64,000 nucleotides of DNA from Vicugna pacos (GCF_048564905.1 NC_133009.1:4109001-4173000), one strand, 5' to 3'; counted from the first letter of the stretch, positions 30,915-43,640 are shown. The notes: generated from the letters alone by a model not told the origin. Program-made: numbers and translations.

Positions 30915-33470
30915 GCTTTTAAGTTTGAGTACTATTTGTTTATTTTTGCTTTTATTTCTTTTCCCTTAGGAGACAAATCCAAAAAAAAATATTGCTACGT
31001 TTTATGCCAAGGAGTGTTCTGCCTATGTTCTCTTCTAGGAGTTTCATGGTTTCAGGTCTTACATTTAGGTCTTTAATCCATTTTGAGTTTACTTCTGTCT
31101 ATAGTGTGAGGTAATGTTCTAATCTCATTCTTTAATATGTAGCTGTCCAGTTTTCCCTGCACTACTTATTGGAGAGATCTTTTCTCCATTGTATATTCTG
31201 CCTACTTTGTCATAGATTACCTGACTATAGTTGTGTGGGTTTATTTCTGGACTCTGTATCCTGTTTCATTGATCTATGTGTCTCTTATTGTGCCAGTGCC
31301 CTGCTGTTTTTTTTACTGTAGCTTAGTTGTATAGTCTGAAGTCAGGGAGGGTGATATCTCCAGCTTTGTTCTCTTTTTTCTCAAGATTGTTTTGGCAACT
31401 TGGCATCTTTCATGGTTCTATATGGATTTTAGGATTATCTGTTCTAGTTCTGGGAAAATGTCATGGATATTTTGATAGGGATTGCATTAAATCTCTAGTT
31501 TAATGGGTACTGTGGAAGTTTTAAGAATATTAATTCTTCCAATCCACAGAACACAGAATATCTTTCTATTTCTCTGTATTCTCTTTAATTTCCTTCATCA
31601 GTGTTTTAGAGTTTTCAGAGTATAAGTCTTTTATCTTCTTGGTTAAGTTATTCCTAGGTATTTTATTCTTTTTGATGTAATTTTAAATGGGATTGGGTTT
31701 TTATTTTCTCTTTCTGATACTTCATTATTAGTGAAGAGAATCAACAGATTTCTGTATATTAATATTAAATCCTGCAACATTACTGAATTCATTTGTTATT
31801 TCTAATAGCTTTTTGGTGGAGACTTTAGGGTTTTTTATATCTTGTATCATTTCATCTGCAAATATTGACAGTTTTACTTCTCTCAATTTGGGTGCTTTTT
31901 TTTTTTTCTTGTTTGATTGCTGTGGCTAGGACTTCCATTGCTATGTTAAATAGAAGTGGTGTGAATGGGCATCCTTGTATTTTTCCTGAAATTAGAGGAA
32001 AGACTTTCAGCTTTTCACTGTTGAGTATGATGTTAGCTGTGCTTTTCTCCTAAATGACATTTATAATGTTGAAATATGTTCCCTCTATCTCAACTTTTGT
32101 TGAGACTTTTTATCATAAATGGATGTTGCATTTTGTCAAATGATTTTCTGCATCTGTTGAGATGATCATGTGATTTTTTTTCTTCCTTTTATTAATGTGG
32201 TGGATCTCATTGATTGATTTGTTAATACTGAACTATCCTTGTGACCCTGGAATAAACCCCACTTGATCATGGTGTATGATCATTTTTATATATTGTCAAA
32301 TTTGGTTTGCTGATATTTTGTTGAGGATTTTTGCATCTGTACTCACCAGAGATATTGGTCTGTAATTTTCTTTTCTTGTAGTATCTTTGTCTGGTTTTGG
32401 TATCAGGCTAATGGTGGCCTTGTAGAATGACTTTGGGAATGTTCCATCCTCTTCAATTTTTTGGAATAGTTTGGAATAGAAGAATAGGTATTAGCTCTAC
32501 TTTATATGTTTGGTAGAATTTCCCATGAAGCCATCTGGTCCTGGACATTTGTTTGCTAGGAGTTTTTTTAAATTACAAATTCAGTTTCAGTACTAGTGCT
32601 CAGTCTGTTCAAATTGTCTGTTTCTTCTTGATTCAGTCTTGGCATATTGTATGGTTCTAGAAATGTGTCTATTTCTCCTTGGTTGTCCAATTTGTTGGCA
32701 TATTTGTAGTATTCTCTTATGGTTTTTTGTATCTCTGTAGTTGTTATTTTTCCACTTTCCTTTCTTATTTAGGTCCTCTCTCTTTTCTTCTTGGTGAGCC
32801 TGGCTAGAGGGTTATCAACTTTATCTTTTTAAAAATTCAGCTTTTGGTTTTACTGATTTTTTTTTTTTTGGTCTCTATTTTATTTCCTCTCTGATTTTTA
32901 TTATTTCCTACTTTCTCTTGAATTTAGGCTTTGTTTGTTCCTCTTGTTCTTCTATTTCTAATTCATTTAGATAGTAAATTAGGTTGTTTATTTGAGATTT
33001 TTCTTGTTTTTTGAGGAAGGTCTGTACTGCTATGAACTTCCTTTTTAGAACAGCTTTTGCTGCATCCCAGAGATTTTGGAAAGTTGTGCTTCCATTTTCA
33101 TTTGTCTCAAGGTATTTTCTGACTCCTCTTTGATATCTCCATTGACCTATTTTTTTTTAGTAGCATGTTGTTTAGTTTCCATGCAGTTATTTTTTTTTCT
33201 CATTTCTCTTCCTGTAATTGATTTTTAGTTTCATACCAAAGTATGTTTATACTTTGTTTTAAAGTCTATTTTGTCTGATATGAATATTGATGTCCCTGCT
33301 TTCTTGTCATTTCTGTTTGCATGAAATATCTTTTTCCATCCTCTTTCAGTTGGTGTTTGTCTTTACCTCTGAAATGAGTCTCTAATAGGCAGTATACAGA
33401 TGGGTCTTTTTTTTTTTCAATCCAATCCACCACCCTATGTCTTTTGATTGAAGCATTTAGCCCACTAATA

Positions 33471-34550
33471 TTTTATTAATGGCTATGTATCTCAACAAGA
33501 GATGTCAGTGGTCTGAAGGAATCCAATGATAACAAATCAAAAGCAAGAGCAGGAAATGCTGACATGTGGAGCAGAAGGTAAAGTTGACATTTCTGGGAAC
33601 TGAGACAGTAGAAGACAAGAGGGAAATGGTTACAGTCTAATCCATTTGTCTTGCTTATAATTGTTGTCATAGTGTAAGTGTGTATTCCATGGACCTGCGT
33701 ACTGCCACTAATGAATAAAATAAATATTAATATATTTTACTCGTAATATCCTTAATGCAAATTCTATGAAGAGTGTTCCAAGAAATAACAAGTTTGAGAA
33801 GCAAAATAAATTCTTATATTAGCAATTTCACCAAAGGATTCTGTGTAGAGCTATTAGCTTGCTGGGAGATCCAAATATTATCCATTAATGTTACCTAGCA
33901 TTTTCTAGTATTGAATATTTTGCTATAAGTTACAGTTTTTATGAATACTATTAAACCTGATATTTCTTATTTATTAAATAATTTTGACATTGAAATCTAT
34001 CATGATAAATAAAGAACACAAATGATGTTAGAAGCAGTCTAAGAAAGACAAGGAAATAAGTCAGCCCATTGCCAGATATGTTTTAAATTATTGCAATGTT
34101 AGTTTGGGACCTTCACAGCATCTCAGATATAGATATATATTATATACATATATATAAATATATTCACAACATCAAAAGGTCAAAAACTTCTGCAAAAACC
34201 CTGATGAGACAAGGCCTCTTCCTTCTAAGAGCAATATGTAGTTTAATAGTAATGTCAAAGGACAAGATTTAGGGGAAAATAAGCAAAACTGTAGCAGTAG
34301 ATGGATTATCTACCAACACTATCTCAAAAAAAAATGAGTTTTTTAAGACAAGTTTCTTAAGTAAAGGACTTCAGTTTCCCAAAAGTTTATCATCAGTTTT
34401 GACATTAATATCTAACTACTATAATACAATAGAAGAGTTATACACAGAAAAATCTGATGCCCTTCACAAATTCAAATTTTGTAGGGAAAGAAGGAGGACA
34501 GTTACATCCCAGTGGGTTAAATCTACAGATATGTACATTATGTTGAGATT
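33471..34550. other. Intergenic DNA, nothing recognised
   Basis: AT-rich unique-looking sequence with a short TA-rich run (about 34120-34165). Confidence 0.6.
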
Positions 34551-34554
34551 ACAA

Positions 34555-35230
34555 TGAAGCAACATCTAACATCCTGTTCCAAAAGAAGGTGATGCTTGGG
34601 CTGAACCTTGAAGGAAGGCTAAGAATAAGCCAGGAGGACAGGGTGGGAGTGGGTCCAAGCAAAGGGTACAGCATGTGCAAAGGCCCAGGAGTATGAAAAC
34701 ATGACAATTTCAGAAAAAATTAGATGTGACCATAGTAAATAATACATGATGAATATGTGGCGGGAAAAGCATGCAGGACCAGCTTTGGGACTTTGAATTT
34801 CAGCCGGAATGCTATGAAAATGCCTCAAAGTATTTTAAGAGGAATGACAATTCATATGTGTATTTATAGAGTGAAAGATATGAAATGAGGAATTTCCAAA
34901 GTCTCTTCCATCTTTAACGGCTCATGATTCCACAAAGAGTGAAGACCTGATCTGGAGCAGAGAGGGTGGAGAGCTGGAAACAGGAGAGTGAGCTCACAGG
35001 AGACATGGGAGGATTGCTGTGAATTACTGAATCTGGGTGAGGATAGGTGTGATGGCGTAATTAGCTGGCATGGGATGAATCTGAGTGAGGGATGGGTGTG
35101 ATGGTGTAATTAGCCGGCATGGGATGAATCTGAGTGAGGGATGGGTGTGATGGTGTAATTAGCTGGCATGGGATGAATCTGAGTGAGGGATAGGTGTGAT
35201 GGTGTAATTAGCTGGCATGGAATACAGGAG
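34555..35230 (-). mobile_element. L2 LINE fossil containing a minisatellite
   Basis: Reverse-complement L2 with GGGCTGAACCTTGAAGGAAG, AGGGTACAGCATGTGCAAAG, GGCCCAGGAG, and later GGAGGATTGCTGTGAATTAC. The array at 35030-35220 lies where L2 would continue with a related GTGAGGGATGATGGTG-type sequence. Confidence 0.65.
35030..35220. repeat. 49-bp minisatellite, about 3.9 copies
   Basis: Direct repeats of a 49-bp unit (AATCTGAGTGAGGGATGGGT, GTGATGGTGTAATTAGCTGG, CATGGGATG). The first unit is 48 bp with several differences; the others differ at one to two positions. Confidence 0.95.
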
Positions 35231-35345
35231 AGAGGACAGGTTTGAGGGGTAGTGGTAAGACCAGTTCAATTTCCAACAGGTTAAGATTTGGCATTTCTTA
35301 CAAAACTCACTAATGCTACTAGGAGATCTCATCCCTCAAACTTTC

Positions 35346-35378
35346 TTTAACACCGGGAGCAACGATCCCGGTGTTAAA
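35346..35378. repeat. Perfect 13-bp inverted repeat (hairpin)
   Basis: Left arm TTTAACACCGGGA (35346-35358), 7-nt loop GCAACGA, right arm TCCCGGTGTTAAA (35366-35378). No mismatch. Confidence 0.95.
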
Positions 35379-35994
35379 TTCCCATGGTAAGTAGGCCAAA
35401 GGAACACTGCTCTCAAAACAGATAGGAAGGAAAACAAGAAGCTACTCCCAGCAACTACTGAACGATTAGGTAATTTCAGAACTCCTTCATCCAAACCCAC
35501 TTAATTACACCCTTAAGTATCCAATTATTTTAGGCTAAACACTAATAATAGTTTGGTGAGAACTTGGTGATCTATTTGATGTCTTAATCCGGCCAATCAA
35601 TTCCACGGTTTGTAGCCAAATTATAATCACCCTTATCTGCATTCTTTCCCTTTAAAGCAAGTTCTTGCTACTACTTAAGGAATAAAACCTTCCCTCTCCC
35701 CGATACATTCAACATACACTCAGAGACCCAGCATCGAGTGTCATGCCCAGTGCCATGAACACAGTGGGTACCCAGTGTGTCCTAGGGCTGCTGATAATAC
35801 ATGTTGGAAATAACTTCACTTCTCCCTTGGAGAGGAAAAGGAGAAAAAAGATGCTGCTAGAATGTGATCATAATGCGGATAAATAAGTACTGGGAATGGT
35901 TAGAATGGAAGTCCACTCTGTTTTGCAGAGACTCCAACTTTGTAAGCAGCCCAAAGAGGAAAGATTGACCAATGACTGTTTTGGTTTTAAGGTG

Positions 35995-35997
<3 letters not shown>

Positions 35998-36026
<29 letters not shown>
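35998..36026. repeat. (GT)n microsatellite
   Basis: About 14 uninterrupted GT units. Confidence 0.95.
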
Positions 36027-36028
<2 letters not shown>

Positions 36029-37334
36029 GGGAAATGTGATGCCTCAATGGGAAAGCTGTACTGAGAAAGGAAATGTTTCTGATAGTCGAGGAGATGACCA
36101 CACTGCACCAGCACGCAAGGATGGAGACACAGTGAGGACACAGATGAGTCAGGTGAGCTGGACTGTAATTAGATTCCACAGTCAGATCATCAAATAGGAA
36201 TTCATATACAAAGAGCAACACACATTCCTCCTCAAATGATGACCTGCATCAGCCAGGGAGCCTTAGTCTCTCAGGTGTTTCTGACTTTAGAAATTCTCTC
36301 TTTCCCCTGGTCCAGGTCCCTTTCCCAATTCTCTTGGAACCTTAGATACTTGGTATTTTCCCAAGCCCCAAAACAAAGAAAGCAAAGCAAAAACAAGCAA
36401 GATTCCAAGGAAAACATTTAAAGATATGGAGTATGAAAACCAGCAATTTCAGAATAGTGATTTATCTCAGCTGGGGTGTATGTCTGGCTTGAGGAGGCAG
36501 GGGGGACAGGGGAACAAAATTTGTGAGCAACTTCAACTGTAATGTTAAAGTCCTTTTTCTTGAACTGGGTGTTAGGTACAGTGATGTTTATTACACCATG
36601 GTATCTGAAATATTTCATAATTTTTAAAAAATGTTAAAAAATGGAAAGAGAGGAACAGAAAGATCACTTTGTCTCTGTCCCTACTCCTACCGGGGAGAAG
36701 AGAGAGGCCCATTATTATTATCATTTTATTATAAACTGAAAACCCGTTCATAAAATGCACCTACTCTCATCTTTGAGGCTAATGCTCATAAGTCAATTCA
36801 TTTTTTAGCAAACGTTCAAATCACACACCTATGAAGCTGGATCAGCTTCAGTGGCTCCATCCATGGGTGTAACTCTAGTTGCACTGAACTTCTGATTTGG
36901 AGATGCCCTTCCTGTTGTGTTGGTATTATGACATCATACATGTTTGAATGACACATCAGGAAGAGAGGTCATCATCCTTAGGTGCTCAGTCAGCTCTGTT
37001 ACTCACATGCTGCTGCCAGAGTACTGAGTTATCCCAGGCTTCCTTGAACCTCATTTCTCCTCACTAGTCCTGCCCTACGTCTTCTGTACCTCGGCCCCAT
37101 GATCGTTGCTCTTCTGCAATGATCATATTGCAGAGATCACAAGAGAAAAGATAAAAGCCATGTGTCATCTTGTTATATAAGATATGAATAGCTACAGGAA
37201 AGAAATGAGACAAGAAAGGATGAATCTAGTTGTCATTATTAGACTTGCACATTATCTGTGTATTTCATCTTTCCTACTTGGGATTATGTCCAAAATAGAG
37301 GCTGACACATCTTACCAATATACAGCAAGCCTGA

Positions 37335-37540
37335 GGCTGTCCTGTCTGAGTTGAAATCCCTGCTCTGCCACATCCTAGCTACATGATCTTGAGCCAGTTA
37401 TTTAACCACCTTGTAAATTTTGCGTATTAATAGTGCCCACCTTTTGAAGTTCAGATAAGGATTAAATGAACTGATGCATGAAAATGCTTAGCACAGCACA
37501 ATTTACCTAGTGCACAGCAAGGGCTTAATCAACTTTGACA
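37335..37540 (+). repeat. MIR SINE
   Basis: The plus-strand MIR in order: CTGCTCTGCCACATCCTAGC, GCCAGTTATTTAACCACCTT, GATAAGGATTAAATGAACTG, AATGCTTAGCACAGCACA. Confidence 0.85.
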
Positions 37541-38385
37541 GTTACTACGTACATTGATTTTAATTTTTCCTCGTGCCCTTTTGGTATCGAGGATAACTTA
37601 TATCCAGGAAAAACCAGCTTCCAGGCAAAAGGCGTATCTGGTGAAAGTAGCTTCTGTGCCTGGAGGAAGATTTCTTCTGAAAGCATTGGGTTCTTCCACG
37701 TGCTCCTTTCTCCCTACTGTCTTCCAGTTGTTTTAACTACAGGTGCCAAAAATCCGCCCATGGAAGGAGACAGGAGTTGCTAAACTGGTTGGTAGCTTAT
37801 TTTGTTTTGATTTCTTAATATGCATTGTTACATCCTATGCACAGCTAAAAGAGACCAGAGACCCAAAGGAAAGTGAGCGTGTTCCCTCCTTCCAGGCTGT
37901 CCTGTCACTTTTTTCATCAGAAAAGGAATCTCTTGGAGGAGAAAATAATTTTATTTCCCCCAGAAATAAATGAGGCCAAGAAGGTCATTGGCAAACCGTG
38001 GGGCATGATGTCTGAGCTTCGGTATCCCTACCCTCAGACGCCTCCCTCCGTGGGCCTGAGGGCAGCTGCTGCTACGAAAAGGCCTGAGGATGAAAGCGCT
38101 TCTGGAAGACAAGCAAGTTAGTAGCAACACTGGCCACAAAGCATTTTAACTTGGAGAGTTCAAGGCAATACTTAGTTTCCAGAGGAAGAGAGCCGTTCTA
38201 GATAGAAAACCAAGTTTCAAACAGACACCCGGAAAAGCATACTGCCCAGCGGACTGTGTTTCCTCGTATCACGATTTTAAAATAATAATAATTTTAAAAA
38301 TAATAATATGTTTTTGCCTACCCCCCCCCCCCCAGTCTCAGCCCTCCTCCTTCCAGCCCTCCTGTGTTTTTAAGAACTCTTTACT

Positions 38386-38710
38386 GGCTCTCAAAGAGGG
38401 AAGGCGAGGGCAAGAGGAGATTGGCTAAGTGAGAGCAGCGCGGCCCTCCCCCGGCCCCTCCCACGCCCTCCCCGGGGAAACAGCTGGACTGAGAAGGAGA
38501 GGGTGGGAGGGAAGGCTGGGATTGGCTGAGAGTCAGTGGCAGGGTGGGGCAAGGCAGCACAGATGAAGCATTTACCTGTCTAGGTAAGTCAGGAAGAGGT
38601 CAAAAGAAGAAAACAGTAAGAGGCAGGTGAAGCGGTCTCTGCCTCTGTCTGTGCCCTTTGAAATATAAGGGTATTTCTTTCTTCTCTTCAGCCCCCGACG
38701 CAGTGAAGGT
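38386..38710 (+). promoter_or_regulatory. C1orf116: SARG/C1orf116 candidate promoter and first exon
   Basis: A GC-rich block with GC boxes (CCCCGGCCCCTCCCACGCCC) and an inverted CCAAT (GGGATTGGCTGAG) lies 5.5 kb upstream of the start-codon exon. It is followed by two strong donor sites: CTAG then GTAAGTCAGG (exon end about 38583) and GTGAAG then GTGAGTTAAT (exon end about 38708). Either could end the untranslated first exon. The position fits the human gene, but the exact exon is inferred. Confidence 0.5.
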
Positions 38711-39190
38711 GAGTTAATTACTAACCAACTATTGCTTTTTCTACAGCAAGAGGTCGGGGGAGGCTTTGTGGGAAGTCTGGGTTAGAGTCGTGGGGAGCCC
38801 TTTATACCCCAGCTCGGAGGCTTTCCTCTCTGTTCCTCAACTCTCTGGAGTCCAGTATGTGATCAGAGTGGGTAGGCAGCTTCCTGAGATTGCAGTGTTT
38901 TTGTGGAGAACAGGGCCGAGACACATTTTTTTTTTTTCATCTGCCTATTTAGGTTGGATAAGCATATTGTGTAGGCAGCGAGAAAAGAAAACAGGTGTGT
39001 TTTAGAAATTTCTGTCTCTGAACTATTGAAACTGAGTTGTGATTTTGGAAGAGAATCGTTGGAATAGAGGGATTCAAAACAGGGGATTGCCCAGAGGAGA
39101 AAAGTGCCTTGGTTTTCCATTGCATTTCTAACTGGAAATTTCCCCGTGGCTTTATCAACTCAACGTCTATCTCTATTTAAATAAAGGGTG

Positions 39191-39192
<2 letters not shown>

Positions 39193-39231
<39 letters not shown>
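39193..39231. repeat. (GT)n microsatellite
   Basis: About 19 GT units within the inferred first intron of SARG. Confidence 0.95.
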
Positions 39232-40054
39232 CAATAATGGTGATCATAATGGAGCTCTTTGTGGACAGGTGTATAAGGCATGAGCCAGGCTAAGTTGCTT
39301 GTAAGAGGGTGTGAGGTTTGGTTACACTGAGAAAACTCTAACTCAGGCTACCCGCTCACCTTTGGAAAACCCACAGATAATGTAGTTGCAAAGTTGAACC
39401 TATTTGAGTTGAACTTAATTAATTTTCCAACTTGTGCCTGTTAACAGACGCAGGGACTGGCAAGCAGAAAGCTACTCAGCTGTGCCGGGGCCTCACCCAC
39501 ATGACTATTTCACGGTGGCATGTTGAGTCTAGTAGGAATTCCAAGTGGGGCTCAGGTCAGTGCAGTGTGGCGGAGTCTGGAGAGGAGAACCAGATCAGTG
39601 CAGTGCTTCTGCTCTGTGTTCCCTCAGTTGTCCCAGTTGGCAGGGTCCCTGCGCAAGGCAGTTGGATGTAGAAGTCAAGTCAGAGCAGGAAGTCAGCTCT
39701 CCATCATCCAGCTTGTGAGGGTCAACATGCTGGTCCCTGACTTCACCCCTTTTCCTTCTGCTTCAGAAAAGAGGGAAGACTCACTGCCTGGCTCCCAGGA
39801 CCTGGCACCCCAGCCCTAAGTGAATATATATTGGGTGTCCAGTCCTGGCAACTGGAGCTTTAGGCTTTAGCTCAGCCCCACACCACAAAACCAGCCCACC
39901 AAGCTCACTGACTGAGGGCTGCCAGAGGTGGTGACCTTGTCAGCAACAAAGATAACCTGCAGCATCATGCAAAGCTCTTCTGCATAGGGACTATTTCTGC
40001 CCACCCTCTCCCTCAAACCCACTGGTAAAAGAGGAGATTAGAACATTGCCTAGG

Positions 40055-40169
40055 CGGGGGGAGAGTATAACTCAGTCGTAGAATGCGTGCTTAGCATGAA
40101 AGAGGTCCTGGGTTCAATCCCCAGTACTTCCATTAAAATAAATAAATGTTTAAAAAAATTTTTAAAAAA
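40055..40169 (+). mobile_element. Camelid Vic-1-type tRNA SINE
   Basis: CGGGGGGAGAGTATAACTCA, GTGCTTAGCATGAAAGAGGT, CCTGGGTTCAATCCCCAGTA and an AT-rich tail. The anticodon-stem region keeps CTTAGCATG as in tRNA-Ala(AGC). A diverged target duplication is visible: AGAACATTGCCT upstream and AGAATGTTGCTT downstream. Confidence 0.92.
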
Positions 40170-41214
40170 AGAATGTTGCTTAAACACACATCAAAACTTG
40201 CCCGTGTGCTCATGGAGAATGATCTGTGTTCCTGACATTTGTCTTAGGATGTCCTCCAGCTCAAGGCACATTTCTGGGTGGTCAGCAAAAAGTAGAGCCA
40301 TCTGGCCTAAGAGAAACAGGAGACCTCTTTGACCACTGAGGGAGAGAGGCTGAACTCTTGGAAGTTACTGGGGTGGGCTCACGGAAGGAGGGCAACAAGG
40401 GGGTCGTGGGCCTGTTCAGAAGGTACAAAGGAGCCACACGGGAGTGGGGCTGGAGCCCTCTCCCCACCCCACCCTCTCCAGATGCCAGAATGCCACATGT
40501 CATGTATTTACTCTCCTCCGAGGCTGGGCTGGTTTCAGCGAGTAGTTAATATTTAATGGGCCTTTGCCTGGGTGGCCTTGATGTAGGCTGTGCACACTTC
40601 TTAGTCCATTCCGCCCCTCCTCAAGTTGCCCAAAGAGGTCAAGGATTAAAAGATACCAGACTCTCACCTTGAGTGTTTTGCTCATTGCTCAGGCTTTTTA
40701 TCAAGTAGAAATGCCTAAGGTTTCGATGGCCATCCTGAGATAGTCCCCAAGTTTCAAGGTTGTAAAGTCGGTGGAAGGAAATGCAGCATCTATTTCTGGT
40801 CCAACGGATGAAGGAAAGGGGGAGGGGCAGTGGGAAGAAGAGAAGACGTTTTCAGGGTTCAAACTTTTGAGGTCAGAACACTAGGTATGGAGGTGAGGCA
40901 TGAGCACCTTAGGGCTCATCCAGCTTCTGTCTCAGATTCAGATTCGTCTCTGCAGCGCTAATGTCCTGCCGATGACACGGGCTTCAGTGGCGTTTGGTGG
41001 GATTTCTTTACTCTGTTGAGACAAAAAGCTGGCCTGGAAACATAGAGCTGACAGAGAAGGGTGATCTTAGGGCTTTCAGTGTTTAATCAGGGATGGCCCG
41101 TGGTCCTTCTTTAGGGACATGGCTGTCTTGCATCCGGACAGTCTCTGAGATGCCCTCTAGAGGGGCCGCGATCCATAGGCTGCCCCGCTGATGCAGTTAC
41201 AGAGCATTCCCTAC

Positions 41215-41345
41215 TTCCCTTAGGAAGGGGAAGTAAAAAGAGCCCCAGCTTTCTCATCTGTCAAATGGGGAAAATGTCACATCTTGCCTAAGGCATCAGG
41301 TTATTTTAAAGACCTAATTAGCATCTCTAAAAGCACATTGTAATC
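41215..41345 (+). repeat. MIR SINE fragment
   Basis: TTTCTCATCTGTCAAATGGG followed by a diverged MIR 3' part ending CTCTAAAAGCACATTGTAA. Confidence 0.65.
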
Positions 41346-42740
41346 GGTACCCTGCTATGTTTTTTGAAGCAATGCTATTCATATTGCTTCTGTGTCTTCC
41401 AGCTGCTTTGGGCCATTCTTGGTTCCAAAGCAAGAGTGTGACAGGCTGCCCTGGGAGGAAGGAGAGGCTAGCAAACCATTGTAAAGTCGAAGAGTGCTTG
41501 GAAAAACAGGGGTAGTCATTTTCTCTAAAAGGAAAAGGCAGAGCCTGCTCACCCCTTCACAGAGAATAAATATTCTGTTAATTACAGTGAGTCACTTTGA
41601 GTATTTACTGCCCCAATTTTACACATAAGAAAACTAGAGCCCAAAAATTACACCCTTGGATCTACACTGATTTCTTGGAAACAATACTTTTGTCTTAATA
41701 AATTTTGCATTTCCCATGCCTATTAACTGCTTATAAATGTAAGTGTAACTAACAGCATTGCCCTAACTCCATCAAGCCACATATTCTCCAGGAAATAAAA
41801 TGTTTAAGAAAGAGCTTACAGGAATAGGGTAGAAGCCAAAAAAGAATACTTGCAACAGCTCAACTTGGTAGACACTAGGATGAATGACAAGTTTATTCAT
41901 CCGGCATTTTTTGAGTGCCTTCTGTGTACCTGGACGTATGAGAGACGAATCCTCTTTGCTTGAATGAATGGTCTCAACCCCACAGAATGTCAGGAATGAG
42001 TTCGTACTTAACAGTCATTAATGGAGAGGATAGCTGAGATGACAGCTTTATCCACTTGACTTTCCATGTTTCTGTTTCTTTGCGGTTCTGGGTAATGGGG
42101 AACCAACCTTATGAAGGGACCCCAGGAGCTAGCAACCCAATGTTGATTTATCACTGGGCTTCTTTTGGTACCACTGTCCCCTCTGGTTCCCTCTCTCTCT
42201 CCTGAGAGGCTCTGGACCCTTATGAGCTACACGTGTCTGGGCCATAAGGGATCTTCCCACTTCCTTCCCGGTTGTCCTGCCCCTCCCTACCTGCCCCACT
42301 TGAAGGCCACCTCCCAAGCAGCAGAGGAGCTCCGGGAGGCCTTGCGCTTGTCAACCCTATGTGGTTGGCGCGCTGACTCACCCAGCTCAGCCCAGACCTG
42401 ACTTTGGCACTGGAAGCAGTTATTGACAGAGGCCCGGAGACAACCTGCTCTGGAATCCAAACCCCAAGCCTCAAGATCTCAAATGAAACACAGTTTTCCA
42501 GGACATTTTACCTAGTATCCAAAGGGTAGGGTAGATGGTAGAAAATAAAGCATGGCATTGTGGGAGAAAATCAGACCAACTATATTCAAATTCTAGCTCT
42601 CCCCCAGCTCCCTACTTGACCTTGGAATTGTCTTTTAATCTTAATTCTTCTAGAATTTCATTTTAATGTAGAAGAGTCACCTCTGGCCTTTCCAACTCTG
42701 GTGGAGTTTTTCCTGAAAGCAGGAGTATGAAAATGCCTGA

Positions 42741-42887
42741 GGTGGGGAGGGTTATAGCTCAGTGGTAGAGTGTGTGCTTAGCGCATGCAAGGTCCTGGGT
42801 TCAATCCCCAGTACTTCCATTAAAATAAATAAACCTAATTTCCTCCACCTAAAAAATAAATAAATAAGTAAAATTTAAAAAGAAAAG
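42741..42887 (+). mobile_element. Camelid Vic-1-type tRNA SINE
   Basis: GTGGGGAGGGTTATAGCTCA, GTGGTAGAGTGTGTGCTTAG, GGGTTCAATCCCCAGTACTT and the AAATAAATAAACCTAATTTC tail typical of the family. Flanked by GAAAATGCCTG and GAAAATTCCTG. Confidence 0.95.
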
Positions 42888-43254
42888 AAAATTCCTGGGA
42901 TTTTCAGAAGAAAGATGGCACTGCCTTCCTTTGCTATTACAATGGGCACCATGAACTTAAAACTTTTCTTTCTCTATGCATTGGAGTTGGGAGAAAACGA
43001 CCTAGGACATTGCTCTTGTCAGTCATCACAGGCAGGGGAGCCTCTTTGGGAACAAGTGCAGCATCAGCAGGGGGAGATACACCAGGGGGAAACTGGGTTT
43101 GTGCCCACCACTGGGGTCATGCACATACTTCCCAGCCTAGGGAAATGATGGAGGTGATGCTGGCCGTGGTGGTAGCAGTCATTACAATGGTGATGGTGTG
43201 GCTAGGACAGCAGCTGGCAATTATAGGGCTGTGCACCACACGAAGTGTTCCTCA

Positions 43255-43640
43255 TGGAGTATTTCGTTTTACGTTGACAACCCTATGAAGTAGGTACTAT
43301 TACGCACTCTGTTTCTTCTCTCAAGCTCTAGTCTTCCATTTAAGCTGAACCCTTTTATTCTAAATTTTTGTTCCCCTTAAGTCAGTCTCATTTGATCCTA
43401 GATGGAACTTGTCTTTTTCTTATTACAAGAACAGTAGTGGTTACTGGTTTATTCCTTCCGTGTTTGAGTTTTTACTGCCAACTAAACTGTACTAATTGTC
43501 CTCATTTACTCCTCATATTAACCCTCTTTAATGAGCAAGGACAGACTCCAAGAGTAATTTGCCCCCAAGTCACATCACTGTAAATGGTAGAGCTGGGATT
43601 TAAGCCCAGATCCAGCCACCTCCAGGACCCAAGCTATTCA
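43255..43640 (-). repeat. MIR SINE, split
   Basis: The left piece GACAACCCTATGAAGTAGGT (43275-43305) and right piece (about 43500-43640, GAGTAATTTGCCCCCAAGTC, GTAGAGCTGGGATTTAAGCC) follow reverse-complement MIR. About 190 bp of unrelated sequence lies between them. Confidence 0.6.

Larger units (their letters stand above)
29781..33470 (-). mobile_element. LINE-1 fragment (ORF2), host of two nested insertions
   Basis: Reverse-complement L1 ORF2 runs from the AATACTACTCAGCCAT region (29798 onward) back through the reverse-transcriptase region to about 33470. It is truncated at both ends relative to a full element; the low-coordinate end stops at an A-run within ORF2. It contains a TG microsatellite (29815-29847), a Vic-1 SINE (30315-30474) and a plus-strand L1 tail (30641-30914). 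Only short open stretches remain, so it is decayed. Confidence 0.9.
35380..38380. other. Intergenic DNA upstream of SARG
   Basis: Mostly unique-looking sequence. It contains a GT microsatellite at 35998-36026, a MIR (about 37335-37540) and a 13-base C run at 38321-38333. No exon is recognised. Confidence 0.6.

Noticed and set aside
35030-35220. CRISPR-like array
   Set aside because: The 49-bp units are contiguous with no unique spacers, and this is a mammalian genome. It is a minisatellite.
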